The notes beneath the pieces are model-generated. The model was given only the letters and a program-made list of their open reading frames with translations, did not search any database and was not told the DNA's origin. The position numbers were made by a program, and so were the translations under genes. This document shows positions 18,637 through 27,684 of a DNA stretch of 64,000 bases, piece by piece (position 1 is the first letter of the stretch; every line of letters starts with the position of its first letter). The DNA is from Dinoroseobacter sp049801095 (lineage in GTDB: Bacteria > Pseudomonadota > Alphaproteobacteria > Rhodobacterales > Rhodobacteraceae), in NCBI RefSeq assembly GCF_049801095.1, contig NZ_JBNAGH010000001.1, positions 868,001-932,000 on the forward strand. Direction: 5' to 3'.

Positions 18637-19983
18637 TTACTGCCAGGTGTAGTAGCCGGCCTCATCCATCACCGCGCGGGCACGCTCGGCGACACCATCC
18701 AGAGCTTCCTGGATATCGGTCCCTTCGGTCAGCACCTGGCTGAGCGTCGTGCCGATATCGGCGTTGATCTTGCCCCAGGTCGGGATGATCGGGCGCCAGT
18801 CCGGATCCGCGTATTTCAGCGCTTCACCGAAGGTCGCGGAATAGGGGTATTTCTCGTTCAGCTCCGCGTTCTGATAGGTCGAGAAGCGCGAGGGGTTCCC
18901 GCCCGCCATGGCCACGGCCAGATCGCCTTCCTTGGAGGTCAGCCACTGCATCAGCAGGAAGGCCGCTTCCTTGTTCTGGGCGTTCTTGGGGATCGCGATG
19001 CCGAAACCGCCGGTCTGGCTGCCGCGACGCACACCTTCGGGGTGCAGGGCATAGCCCACCTTGCCGGCCACTTTGGACTGGCTCGGATCCTCGAACCCGG
19101 CGGCAAAGGCGATGGAGTCCATGAACATGGCCGCCTGACCCTGCTTGAACGCCGCCGCCGCTTCGGCGGGGCCAAAGGTCGTGCTGCCCTCGGGCCCGCA
19201 ATCCACGATGGTCTTCAGCGCATTAGCCGCAGCCACCCCGGCCTCGTTGTTGATGATCGGGTTCCAGCTGTCGTCAAAGACGCGTCCGCCGAGCGGTGCA
19301 AGGTGCAGCAGGAAGGCATGGCTCGCCTGGTGGCCGGAGGCGGCGCGGGAGGCCATGCCGCCCATGCCTGGCTCAACCTCGGGGATTTTGCAAGCCGCGT
19401 CGAGCAGTTGGTCATAGGTCTCGGGCGTGGCGATGCCGTGCTTCTCGAAGATGTCCTTGCGATAGGCGAGCACCGACGTTTCGGAACCAAACGGGATCCC
19501 GAAGGCAGAACCGAGCTTGCCCGGCAGATAGCCCTTCTGGCCGCCTGCCACGCCGATATTTTCGACATAGCCGTCAATCAGATCGGCCTGATCATAGTTC
19601 GGATCGGCCAGCTTGGGGTTCATGAAATACTTGGCGAGGTTCTCCAGCTGATCGGCGAAAACGTAATCCGCCTTGGAGAAGACCACATAAGCGATCAGGT
19701 CATAATCACCCTCATCCTTAGTCAGCTCGAGCGTCTGGCGCTCGCGCATCTTGAGGTATTGAAGCTGGTCCACCTCGACCTCGATGCCGGTCTGCTCGGT
19801 GAACTCGGGCAGCACATCCATCACCGCGTTGTAATGCGGGTGGGCGGGGAAGTTCACCACCAGCGTGGTGCCTGCGTAGGGTGCGTAGGGGTCCGAATGG
19901 CCCGCGGCCATAGCAAAGCCACCGCTGAATGTAAGGGCCACCGCCGCCGCAGCGGACCAGACCTTGGACGTGTGTCGTGTCAT
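18637..19983 (-). CDS. sugar-type ABC substrate-binding protein (CUT1 family)
   Basis: A 448-residue extracellular solute-binding protein. A signal peptide covers about residues 1-27 (ending FAMAAGHS). The fold is MalE/UgpB-like, with GSAFGIPFGSETSVLAYRKDIFEKHG and a C-terminal TEGTDIQEALDGVAERARAVMDEAGY block. The ligand is unknown; operon partners (aldolases, FGGY kinase in the same regulon) suggest a sugar, polyol or sugar acid. Confidence 0.9.
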   Translation of the reverse strand: MTRHTSKVWSAAAAVALTFSGGFAMAAGHSDPYAPYAGTTLVVNFPAHPHYNAVMDVLPEFTEQTGIEVEVDQLQYLKMRERQTLELTKDEGDYDLIAYVVFSKADYVFADQLENLAKYFMNPKLADPNYDQADLIDGYVENIGVAGGQKGYLPGKLGSAFGIPFGSETSVLAYRKDIFEKHGIATPETYDQLLDAACKIPEVEPGMGGMASRAASGHQASHAFLLHLAPLGGRVFDDSWNPIINNEAGVAAANALKTIVDCGPEGSTTFGPAEAAAAFKQGQAAMFMDSIAFAAGFEDPSQSKVAGKVGYALHPEGVRRGSQTGGFGIAIPKNAQNKEAAFLLMQWLTSKEGDLAVAMAGGNPSRFSTYQNAELNEKYPYSATFGEALKYADPDWRPIIPTWGKINADIGTTLSQVLTEGTDIQEALDGVAERARAVMDEAGYYTWQ

Positions 19984-20036
19984 GTCATCCTCCCAGATGT
20001 TGATCGACCGCCTGCGCGGCCATCCTGCGGGCCGCG

Positions 20037-21110
20037 CTAGAGCGCCGCCTCCGTCTTTGGATCAAAGAGATGTACTTCCTCTCCCTGAACCGTGAATTCT
20101 CGCGTCTCGCCGGAGCGGATCGGCTCCACCGTGTTGACCTCGATGGCCACGCGCTGGCTGCCGAGCTCGGAGATCAGGACCGATTGCGCGCCGATATATT
20201 CCGACAGAATGATCGGCATCTGCATGCCGCCTGCCCCTTCGGCAAAGCTCGACGGGCGAATGCCCAGATGCACCGCGCGGTCCTTGTGACCCTGCAGGCT
20301 GGCCTTGCGCGCCTCCGGCAGCGGGATCGAGAAGCCCTGCCCGGCGGCGCTGAGCACGCCATCGCTCTCGGTCAGTTCCGCATTGAGGAAATTCATGGTC
20401 GGCGAGCCGATGAAGCCCGCAACGAATTTGTTGGCCGGGCTGCGATAGAGCTCTTCCGGGGAGCCCGCCTGCATGATCTCGCCAAACTTCATGACCACGA
20501 TCTGATCGCCGAGGGTCATTGCCTCGACCTGATCATGGGTCACGTAAATCATGTTCTTCTTGATGCGCTGGGACATGAGCGCGAGCTCGGCCCGCATCTG
20601 CCCGCGCAGCTTGGCGTCAAGGTTCGAGAGCGGCTCATCAAAGAGGAATGTGCTCGCATCCCGCACAAGCGCGCGGCCCATGGCGACCCTCTGACGCTGC
20701 CCGCCGGAGAGCTCAGCCGGTTTGCGATCGAGATAGGCGGTCAGATCGAGCGTCGCCGCGACCTCCTTCACGCGCTTTTCGATCTCGGACTTGTTCATCC
20801 GCGCGAGGCGCAGGGCAAAGGACATGTTCTTGGCCACATCCATATGCGGGTAGAGCGCGTAATCCTGGAACACCATGGCCAGGTCCCGCTCCTTCGGTTC
20901 GAGCTGCGAGACATCGCGCTCGCCGATCATGATCTGTCCGCTGGTGACGCTCTCGAGCCCAGCGATCATCCGCAGGGTCGTGGACTTGCCACACCCGGAC
21001 GGCCCCACGAGCACCGTGAACTCGCCATCCTTCATGGTGAGGTTCAAATCCTCAATCACCGTCAGCGACCCGTAATCCTTGCGCAGGCTTTGCAGGCGTA
21101 TCTCAGGCAT
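20037..21110 (-). CDS. sugar-type ABC transporter ATP-binding protein (MalK/UgpC-like)
   Basis: A 357-residue ABC ATPase with Walker A GPSGCGKST, Q-loop VFQDYALYPHMD, signature LSGGQRQR and Walker B FLFDEPLSNLD. A C-terminal regulatory TOBE domain follows. The ATG at 21110 follows AGAGCCGG; the in-frame extension to 21209 is unlikely. It is the first gene of the operon, 42 bases downstream of a TTTGTATACAAA operator. Confidence 0.9.
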   Translation of the reverse strand: MPEIRLQSLRKDYGSLTVIEDLNLTMKDGEFTVLVGPSGCGKSTTLRMIAGLESVTSGQIMIGERDVSQLEPKERDLAMVFQDYALYPHMDVAKNMSFALRLARMNKSEIEKRVKEVAATLDLTAYLDRKPAELSGGQRQRVAMGRALVRDASTFLFDEPLSNLDAKLRGQMRAELALMSQRIKKNMIYVTHDQVEAMTLGDQIVVMKFGEIMQAGSPEELYRSPANKFVAGFIGSPTMNFLNAELTESDGVLSAAGQGFSIPLPEARKASLQGHKDRAVHLGIRPSSFAEGAGGMQMPIILSEYIGAQSVLISELGSQRVAIEVNTVEPIRSGETREFTVQGEEVHLFDPKTEAAL

Positions 21111-21151
21111 ATCCGGCTCTCTCCCCTTACCGTGACAGCAAGGAACATGAC

Positions 21152-21163
21152 TTTGTATACAAA
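21152..21163. promoter_or_regulatory. probable GntR/FCD operator, site 1
   Basis: The perfect 12-base palindrome TTTGTATACAAA sits in the divergent region between the ABC operon start (21110) and the GntR gene (21259). GntR/FCD repressors typically bind such short TGTATACA-type palindromes. The core TGTATACAAA recurs at site 2 before the second operon. Confidence 0.65.
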
Positions 21164-21258
21164 CGCAACAAAAAATATGCAAAAACGTCGTCTCGATGGA
21201 TTTCAGCAAAGTTTCATGCTAGAGACGGGCAGAGTTCAGCCCAGCCAGGAGCGCGCAA

Positions 21259-21915
21259 ATGGACCGAAACACCGGATCCCCTCGCGAATCATCCAGCCAA
21301 CGAATCGAGAGCCAGCTTCTCGATGACATTGCTGCGGGCCTGCTCGAGCCCGGGCAGCGTCTGGATGAAAGCAAGCTGGCGGAACGCTTCGGCGTCTCCC
21401 GCACGCCCGTGCGCGAGGCGCTCAACCGGTTGACCGCACAAGGCGTGCTGGTCGCTGGCGAGAAACGTGGCGTCCGCGTGGCGGAGTATTCGCGTGAAAA
21501 ACTCGCGCAAATGTTTGAAGCTATGCAGGAAATTGAGAGTGTCTGCGCCCGCCTTGCCAATCAGAGGCTGACGCTTCTGGCCCGGTCTGAGATCGAAGCG
21601 GCCCAAGCGGAATGCGCCCAGGCGGCCGCTCAAAACGACCGCCTTCGCTATATAAAGGCCAATGAAGCGCTGCATCTGGCGATCTATCGCGCCACAGAGA
21701 ACCCCTTCATTTCCGAGCTCGCCTCGGACTTCCGCCGGCGCACGGGTCCCTTCCGCGCCAAGAAGCTTCAGTCTCAGGAAGACCTGCTGAAATCGGTGGA
21801 GAACCATGTGGACCTGCTGGCGAAGATTTTCTCAGGGGACTCGCAGACCGCTGTCGACGGAATGCGCAAACACATGACCGAAAGCTTCATGCAGGTGCTC
21901 GCTGCGAACGGGTAA
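21259..21915 (+). CDS. GntR-family regulator, FCD subfamily
   Basis: A 218-residue regulator. The winged helix-turn-helix covers residues 12-78 (LAERFGVSRTPVREALNRL). The C-terminal all-helical FCD ligand domain has the metal/ligand-type histidines in NEALHLAIYRA and ENHVDLL. FCD proteins usually respond to sugar acids or other organic acids. It lies between the two operons it probably controls and is flanked by the two matching operators. Confidence 0.9.
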   Translation: MDRNTGSPRESSSQRIESQLLDDIAAGLLEPGQRLDESKLAERFGVSRTPVREALNRLTAQGVLVAGEKRGVRVAEYSREKLAQMFEAMQEIESVCARLANQRLTLLARSEIEAAQAECAQAAAQNDRLRYIKANEALHLAIYRATENPFISELASDFRRRTGPFRAKKLQSQEDLLKSVENHVDLLAKIFSGDSQTAVDGMRKHMTESFMQVLAANG

Positions 21916-21966
21916 TTTGCCCCCTCGGGTGGAAAAATTGCCGCTCTCTGTAGACATGCGCGTTTT

Positions 21967-21978
21967 TATGTATACAAA
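21967..21978. promoter_or_regulatory. probable GntR/FCD operator, site 2
   Basis: TATGTATACAAA shares the ten-base TGTATACAAA core with site 1. It lies 52 bases after the GntR stop and 28 bases before the ATG of the hydrolase operon, in promoter position. Confidence 0.6.
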
Positions 21979-22005
21979 CATCGTGAACCGTATGTGGAGG
22001 ACCCG

Positions 22006-22938
22006 ATGGGCGTTGCAGAGACCAAGATCTATCCAATCAATACCGGCTGGCTCGAGGCTGACCTCGGCACCTACATCTTCTGGAAAGGCCCGGCCGGGAA
22101 GAAGATCTGGAACCCGGTCTATTGCCATTATGTGGACACCGGCGAGCACAAGATCCTGATAGATACGGGGCTGTGCGACGAGGAACGCGCCACCAAGTAC
22201 CACCATAAATGCGACAAGCGCGGCTGCCTGCAGGTTCATGAGCATCTCGAGCAGAAGCTGGGCGTGCATCCGGATGAGATCGACGCCATCGTCTTCACCC
22301 ATCTGCACTGGGACCACGTGCAGAACATGAAGGAATTCAAGAACGCCCGCTACATCGCGCCCAAGGCCGAGATCGAAATGGCGTTCAACCCCCTCCCCCT
22401 CTACTACCGCACCTATGAGAGCGGCTATCTCGGCATCGATCCGGCCTATACGGGCTGCGTCTTCGAAGCCGTTGAGGACGAATGCGAGGTCCTGCCGGGC
22501 ATCACCATGTTCCACACGCCAGGGCATTCGGTGGGCCATATGGCCGTGACCGTCGCCACCAGCGCGGGCGATATCGTCATTGCGGGCGACGCGATCTTTC
22601 AGGAGCGGAACATGGAGCCGAACCCCGATGAGGGCTGGCGCTATTGGGTGCCCGCACGCTTCGTGAACAGCTATGAGGGCTGGAAATCCGTTGAGGAGCT
22701 CGACAAGCGCGCGGATTACATCCTCGCCTGCCATGACAAGGTCGCGAATGCCCGCTCGGATGTCTTCCCCTATGAGGGCATGCCCCTGCGCAAGCGCCGT
22801 CAGGTGATCCCGGGCTACCAGTTCTACTTTGGCGACATGCCCCCGGGCAGCGCGGGCAAATCTGCCCCGGCCCTCACCAAGGAAGAGGCCGAGGCCTATA
22901 TCGCCAGCCTCGTGCCGCCGACGCCCGACCCCAAGTAA
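22006..22938 (+). CDS. metallo-beta-lactamase-fold hydrolase (AHL-lactonase-like family)
   Basis: A 310-residue MBL-fold enzyme. The zinc motif THLHWDH lies near residue 100, with further ligands in TPGHSVGH, the Asp of AGDAIF, and a late ACHDK. It belongs to the N-acyl-homoserine-lactonase-like family, whose members also hydrolyse other lactones. In this setting, beside aldolases and a sugar kinase, a sugar-lactone or ester substrate is more plausible than quorum quenching; that is inference. ATG 22006 follows GGAGG at 21996-22000; the GTG at 21994 is less likely. Confidence 0.8.
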   Translation: MGVAETKIYPINTGWLEADLGTYIFWKGPAGKKIWNPVYCHYVDTGEHKILIDTGLCDEERATKYHHKCDKRGCLQVHEHLEQKLGVHPDEIDAIVFTHLHWDHVQNMKEFKNARYIAPKAEIEMAFNPLPLYYRTYESGYLGIDPAYTGCVFEAVEDECEVLPGITMFHTPGHSVGHMAVTVATSAGDIVIAGDAIFQERNMEPNPDEGWRYWVPARFVNSYEGWKSVEELDKRADYILACHDKVANARSDVFPYEGMPLRKRRQVIPGYQFYFGDMPPGSAGKSAPALTKEEAEAYIASLVPPTPDPK

Positions 22939-22939
22939 G

Positions 22940-23755
22940 ATGCCCCCCCTCGACAGCCTTCTGTCCGTGGCCGCGCGCTATGACGCCATCGTCTTTGACC
23001 AATGGGGCGTGCTGCATGACGGCAGCACGGCCTATCCGGAGGCGGTGGCCACGGTGGCCGAGCTCGCCGCGCGCGGACAGCGGATGGCAGTGCTGTCGAA
23101 CTCCGGCAAGCGGGCGGAGATCAACCGTGCGCGCATTGCCGGGATGGGGTTTGAAGGGGACGGGTTCGAGGTTGTGATGACCTCGGGCGAGGCGCTTTGG
23201 CGGGACATGCAGGGCGCTGCGCTCGCGCATCTCCGCACGTTGCTGCCGATCACAGCGGCTGAGGGGGATGCCCAGACCTGGGCCGAGGGCCTTTCGGTGC
23301 AGTTCACGCAGGATCTCGCAGAGGCGGATGGCGCGCTGCTCATGGGGCTGCCCGATGGGGCAGATCACAGCGAGACGCGGGCGATGCTTGAGGCGGCGCG
23401 GGCGCGGGGTCTGCCGCTGATCTGCTCGAACCCGGATCGCGCCTCGCCCCGCGCGGGCGGGGTCACCGTGATCTCCCCCGGCGCGCTGGCCCATGAGTAT
23501 CAGGATGCGGGTGGAGACGTGACCTTCTATGGCAAGCCCCACCTGCCGATCTTTGCCGCTCTGCAATCGGCCCTCGGCATCGCGGATCCGGCCCGGATCC
23601 TGATGGTCGGGGACAGTCCCGAGCATGACATCGCCGGCGCCCATGGGGCCGGGTGGCACGCGCTTTTCATTGCGGGCGGTCTCCACGCCGCAGCGACGGA
23701 GGATCTCTTTTCCGCCATCGCGCCGCCCCACTATAGTCTTCCAACGCTCAGGTGA
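22940..23755 (+). CDS. HAD-superfamily (class IIA) hydrolase
   Basis: A 271-residue HAD phosphatase. Motif I is FDQWGVLHDG (nucleophile Asp near residue 19), motif II is LSNSG, and the C-terminal motif is MVGDSPEHDIAGA. The cap follows motif II, as in class IIA (TIGR01459-like) enzymes. The Asp of the usual DxD motif is Trp-containing DQWG here, as in that subgroup. It starts two bases after the MBL stop, so it is translationally linked. It probably dephosphorylates a pathway intermediate. Confidence 0.8.
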   Translation: MPPLDSLLSVAARYDAIVFDQWGVLHDGSTAYPEAVATVAELAARGQRMAVLSNSGKRAEINRARIAGMGFEGDGFEVVMTSGEALWRDMQGAALAHLRTLLPITAAEGDAQTWAEGLSVQFTQDLAEADGALLMGLPDGADHSETRAMLEAARARGLPLICSNPDRASPRAGGVTVISPGALAHEYQDAGGDVTFYGKPHLPIFAALQSALGIADPARILMVGDSPEHDIAGAHGAGWHALFIAGGLHAAATEDLFSAIAPPHYSLPTLR

Positions 23756-23759
23756 CCCG

Positions 23760-24713
23760 ATGACCCTCCTCAGCCATGATTTCCGCGCCTTGAGCGCCCG
23801 ATTGGGCTCCGACCCGCTGCAGGTGCAGGGGCCCGGGGGGAACACCTCGATCAAGGGCGATGGGGTCATGTGGATCAAGGCCTCGGGGACTGAGCTCGCC
23901 AATGCGCTCTACGCGCCGATCTTTGTGGCCGTGGATCGCGAGAAGGCCAAGGCGGAGGCGTTTGGCGCGGGCGACGGGACCTGCAAATCGACGGTTCTGG
24001 ACCCGGAGAACACCCTGCGTCCGTCGATCGAGACGACCTTCCATGCGCTGGTGGATTGGGCTGTGGTCGCCCACACCCATTCGGTGGCGACGCTGGTCCA
24101 TGCGATCTCCCCCGAGGGGCGGCGCGTGGCAGCCGAGAAGCTCGCGGGCCTGCCGGTGATCTTCGTGCCCTATCACAAGCCCGGCGTGCCATTGACCGGC
24201 GCGATTGCCGAGCGCCTGACGCCTGAGACGCAAGTGATCATTCTTGAGAACCACGGGCTGGTTTGTGCCGGGGCAACAGTGGCGGAGGTCTCTGATCTGA
24301 TCGCGGAAGTTGAGAGGCGGCTCGCGATGCCCGTCCTGACGCCGCCCGTCCCCGCGCCCAGTACCGCCGCGCCGGAGGGCTACACATGGGACGCGGCGGC
24401 AACCGTGCTGGCCACCGATACAACGCTTCGCGCTATGGCACTTGGCGGCTCTTATTACCCGGACCATGTGGTGTTTCTCGGGCCAGCCCTGCCCACGGCG
24501 CTTGGCCAGTCCGTATGCCTGCAGGGGAGCGAAGGCGCGCTCTTGCAAGATGAGGCCACCTCCTCTCAGGCCGCCATGCTCCGCTGTATCGCGGATGTCC
24601 TGACGCGCTTGCCCGAGGGGTGGACGCCCGAGGCCATCGGCCCTGCCGCGGAAGCCGAACTTCTGAACTGGGACGCCGAGAAGTATCGCCAGGCGCTGGC
24701 CGCACGCACATGA
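23760..24713 (+). CDS. class II aldolase/adducin-family protein, long form
   Basis: A 317-residue aldolase-fold protein. The phosphate-binding GGNTSIKG (about residue 25) is followed by IKASGTELANA, a zinc site in AHTHSVATL (near residue 105) and ENHGLVCAG. The approximately 100-residue C-terminal extension (from about residue 215) is not in short class II aldolases such as the one at 14991. This form resembles the N-terminal aldolase domain of bifunctional rhamnulose-phosphate aldolase/dehydrogenases. It starts four bases after the HAD stop. Confidence 0.8.
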   Translation: MTLLSHDFRALSARLGSDPLQVQGPGGNTSIKGDGVMWIKASGTELANALYAPIFVAVDREKAKAEAFGAGDGTCKSTVLDPENTLRPSIETTFHALVDWAVVAHTHSVATLVHAISPEGRRVAAEKLAGLPVIFVPYHKPGVPLTGAIAERLTPETQVIILENHGLVCAGATVAEVSDLIAEVERRLAMPVLTPPVPAPSTAAPEGYTWDAAATVLATDTTLRAMALGGSYYPDHVVFLGPALPTALGQSVCLQGSEGALLQDEATSSQAAMLRCIADVLTRLPEGWTPEAIGPAAEAELLNWDAEKYRQALAART

Positions 24714-25984
24714 GCGGTCTTCGCCTCGGCATCGATATCGGCACGTCGGGCATCCGCAGCGCGGTCCTGGAGGCCGATGGCACCCAGATCAGCAGCGCGC
24801 GCGCCGCCCATTTGCCCCAGCCCGACCCGGATCGGATTGATGCGGAGGCTTGGTGGCAGGCAACCTGCACCTGCCTCGCCGCCCAAGGCGCTGCGCTGGC
24901 CGAGATCGGGCGCGACCTGCGCGAGGTCACCCGGATCGGGATCGATGGGACCTCGGGAACGATGGTTCTGACCGACGCGGCGCTGCGTCCAGTGACCCGC
25001 GCGCTCATGTACAATTCCACGGGGTTCGAGGCCGAGGCCAGCCGCATCGCCGCCGCCTGCCCCGGCTCGCATATCGCCAAAGGGTCGAACTCAGCCCTCG
25101 CCCGGGCGCTCTGTTTGCAAGACGAAGACACCGACCGGCGCGCCACCCATCTCCTGCATCAGGCGGATTTCATCGCGGCCAAGCTGCTGGGCCAAGGCGG
25201 CGTGAGCGATGAGAACAACACCTTGAAGCTCGGCTATGACCCGGAGACGGAGACCTGGCCCGACTGGTTTGCCGCGACCGGGCTGCGGCTCGAGCTGTTG
25301 CCCCGAGTTCTGCCCGCAGGTGCTGCGATCGACCGGATCTCGGGCGACGCCGCAGCGGCCCTTGGTCTGTCGCGCGACGCGGTGATCCATGCCGGAACCA
25401 CGGACAGCATCGCCGCCTTTCTCGCGGCGGCGCCCTTGGTGCCCGGGGCGGCGGTGACCTCGCTCGGCACAACGCTGGCACTCAAGATCCTGTCGCCCAA
25501 CCGCGTGGATGCCCCGGAACTTGGGCTCTATTCGCACAAACTGGGCGATATCTGGCTCGTGGGCGGCGCGTCCAATACCGGCGGCGGCGTGCTCGCCTCC
25601 CTCTTCTCGCCGCAGGAGCTTGCTGCTCTGTCGCGCGAGATTGACCCAACAAAGCAATCGCCGCTCGACTACTATCCCCTGCTGAAACCCGGAGAGCGCT
25701 TTCCGGTCAATGACCCGACGCTTGCGCCGCGGATGACTCCGCGTCCGGAGGATGACGCGGCCTTCCTCCATGGCCTGCTCGAGAGCATCGCGCGGATTGA
25801 GGCGCAGGGCTATGCCGCAATCGCCGAACGCGGCGGTCCGCAGCCTTCACAGCTCTATACCGCAGGGGGCGGAGCACAGAACCCGGTCTGGACGCAAATC
25901 CGCGCGCGCTGCCTTGGGTTGGCGATCCGCGATGCCGGGGATTGCGAGGCGAGCGTTGGAATCGCCCGGCTTATCGGGGCTTAA
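24710..25984 (+). CDS. FGGY-family carbohydrate kinase
   Basis: A 424-residue sugar kinase. The N-terminal ATP/phosphate motif is GIDIGTSGIRSAVLEADG, a DGTSGTMVL block follows near residue 80, and the C-terminal half has TTDSIAAFLA, TSLGTTLALK and GGASNTGGG. The length is shorter than xylulokinase (about 480-500). It overlaps the aldolase stop (ATGA) and is the last gene of this operon. It likely phosphorylates the sugar before the aldolase or HAD step. Confidence 0.85.
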   Translation: MSGLRLGIDIGTSGIRSAVLEADGTQISSARAAHLPQPDPDRIDAEAWWQATCTCLAAQGAALAEIGRDLREVTRIGIDGTSGTMVLTDAALRPVTRALMYNSTGFEAEASRIAAACPGSHIAKGSNSALARALCLQDEDTDRRATHLLHQADFIAAKLLGQGGVSDENNTLKLGYDPETETWPDWFAATGLRLELLPRVLPAGAAIDRISGDAAAALGLSRDAVIHAGTTDSIAAFLAAAPLVPGAAVTSLGTTLALKILSPNRVDAPELGLYSHKLGDIWLVGGASNTGGGVLASLFSPQELAALSREIDPTKQSPLDYYPLLKPGERFPVNDPTLAPRMTPRPEDDAAFLHGLLESIARIEAQGYAAIAERGGPQPSQLYTAGGGAQNPVWTQIRARCLGLAIRDAGDCEASVGIARLIGA

Positions 25985-26733
25985 CCGGTCAGGCCGAGAT
26001 AGACGAGGTTCACTCCGGCCAGGGCGAGCAGCCCATAGGCGATCTTGCCAAAGAGAACCTGCGGCACCCGGTCATGCATGGCAAAGCCCACCGCCACACC
26101 GATCCCGAGAAAGGGCAAGAGAGAGGCCGAGGCCCACAGGCTCTCGGTTGAGAAGAGGCCCAGCGCGCCGTAGCCCACCGCCTTGAACAGGTTCAGCATC
26201 AGGAAGAAGACCGCGTTCGTTCCGACGAAGGCGGCCTTGTCGAGCCCCATGCGCAGAAAGGTGCCCTTGATCGGTGGCCCGCCCGCATGGGCAATGCAGC
26301 CTGCAAACCCCGAGAGCGCGCTCGCCCCGAAGACCAGCGGCCAGGGCGCGCGCGGTTCCGAACCGGCAGGCGGGGCACCGGCCCAAAGGAACCGCGCCAC
26401 AAAACCCAGCGCCATCACGCCGATCCCCAGCCGCAGCAGCCCGTCATCCACATGGGAGAGGCTCGCAAAGCCCAACCCGATCCCGAACGCCGCCCCCGGC
26501 AGAAGCGCGAGGATTACTCCGGCACGCCCAGCGCGGCGGTAGCGCCAGACCGACAGCAGGTCGATCCCCAGAAGGATCGGCAGCAGCAGGACAACCGCCG
26601 CTTGGGCCGGCATGACCAGCGCCAGAAGCGGTACACCGAGAATGCCGAGCCCCCCGGCAAACCCGCTCTTGGAGATACCCGTTAACAGAACGGCGAAGGC
26701 GGCGAGGAGATAGGCAGTCAGATCCATGGCCAT
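25981..26733 (-). CDS. TauE/SafE-family sulfite/anion exporter
   Basis: A 250-residue membrane protein with about seven or eight hydrophobic segments and two TauE-type repeats (LLTGISKSGFAGGLGILGVPLL near residue 16; FAGCIAHAGGPPIK near residue 143). The family exports sulfite, sulfoacetate and similar anions, but many members are unassigned. Its stop overlaps that of the convergent kinase by four bases. It is divergent from a LysR gene that may control it. Confidence 0.85.
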   Translation of the reverse strand: MAMDLTAYLLAAFAVLLTGISKSGFAGGLGILGVPLLALVMPAQAAVVLLLPILLGIDLLSVWRYRRAGRAGVILALLPGAAFGIGLGFASLSHVDDGLLRLGIGVMALGFVARFLWAGAPPAGSEPRAPWPLVFGASALSGFAGCIAHAGGPPIKGTFLRMGLDKAAFVGTNAVFFLMLNLFKAVGYGALGLFSTESLWASASLLPFLGIGVAVGFAMHDRVPQVLFGKIAYGLLALAGVNLVYLGLTG

Positions 26734-26802
26734 GGGGTAGCGCCCAAGACATAGGACGTGAAACGATTTTACTGGATATCAAAAATCGCGTTTAGTGATT
26801 TA

Positions 26803-27675
26803 ATGGCGTTGGATCTGAAACAGGTGGAAAGCTTTGTGGCCGTGGCGGAGACCCGCAGCTTCTCGCTCGCGGCGGAGCGGACCCATACGGTGCAATCGGC
26901 GATCAGCGCCCATATCGCGGCACTGGAGGCGCGGCTGGGGCGGCAGCTTGTGGCACGCGGGCGCGGCAAACCGGTGCGGGTCACAGCTGAGGGTGCCGCT
27001 TTTCTCGTACAAGCGCGGCGGCTGCTGGCCCTTGCCGAGGAAATGACCCATGGGCCAGCCGCGATCGCCTCACGGCCCACTGTCAAGCTGGGTACGACCG
27101 TCACCTTCGCGCTCTCCGTGGTGCCACGGGCCTTGCGCCGACTTGCAGCCGGGACCGGACCGAAGCTCGACGTCACCACCCGAACAGCGCGGAGCCATGA
27201 CCTGCTTGATCTGCTCGATCGGGGGGAGATCGATATGGCTGTCGTCCTCGATCAGGGGCCAAGGCCCAGTCGCCGGGTCACCCTGCCCAGCGATCTGATC
27301 TGGGTGGGGGCCGCGCCACTCGCCTGGCAAGCCGGGGCCCCCCTGCCCCTCGCCTTTCTGGAGGATGCGCGGGATCTCCGGCGCCATGCGTTCGCGGCGC
27401 TCGATCCCCATCCCGAGATCACACCAGTGCTGCGCACGGCGCCGGATCCGGTAGGCTTGCGCGCCACATTGGCGGGCGGTGAGGCGATCACGTTGCTGCC
27501 AGCAATCGCTCGCACCGCGCCGCTGGCCGATCTCGGGCCAGAGCTTGGGTTGCCGCCGCCCGGTCAGGTGCAGATCTCGATCTACGGCCCCGAGCGCGGC
27601 GCGTCTGCCACGGCCCTGCGCGAAGCGCTGACCCATGTGCTCAGCATGCTTAACGCTCCCGCTGCCTTGCGGTAA
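26803..27675 (+). CDS. LysR-family regulator
   Basis: A 290-residue LysR regulator. The helix-turn-helix at residues 3-60 (LKQVESFVAVAETRSFSLAA, QSAISAHIAALE) fixes the start at 26803; the ATG at 26758 would add 15 unusual residues. The effector domain starts about residue 85. It is divergent from the TauE gene, a probable target. Confidence 0.85.
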   Translation: MALDLKQVESFVAVAETRSFSLAAERTHTVQSAISAHIAALEARLGRQLVARGRGKPVRVTAEGAAFLVQARRLLALAEEMTHGPAAIASRPTVKLGTTVTFALSVVPRALRRLAAGTGPKLDVTTRTARSHDLLDLLDRGEIDMAVVLDQGPRPSRRVTLPSDLIWVGAAPLAWQAGAPLPLAFLEDARDLRRHAFAALDPHPEITPVLRTAPDPVGLRATLAGGEAITLLPAIARTAPLADLGPELGLPPPGQVQISIYGPERGASATALREALTHVLSMLNAPAALR

Positions 27676-27684
27676 CTTGGCCCC

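Noticed and set aside
22006..22938. MBL-fold protein as a quorum-quenching lactonase
   Set aside because: The family resemblance is real, but the operon of sugar kinase, aldolase and phosphatase makes a catabolic lactone or ester more likely; no luxI/luxR genes are in the window.
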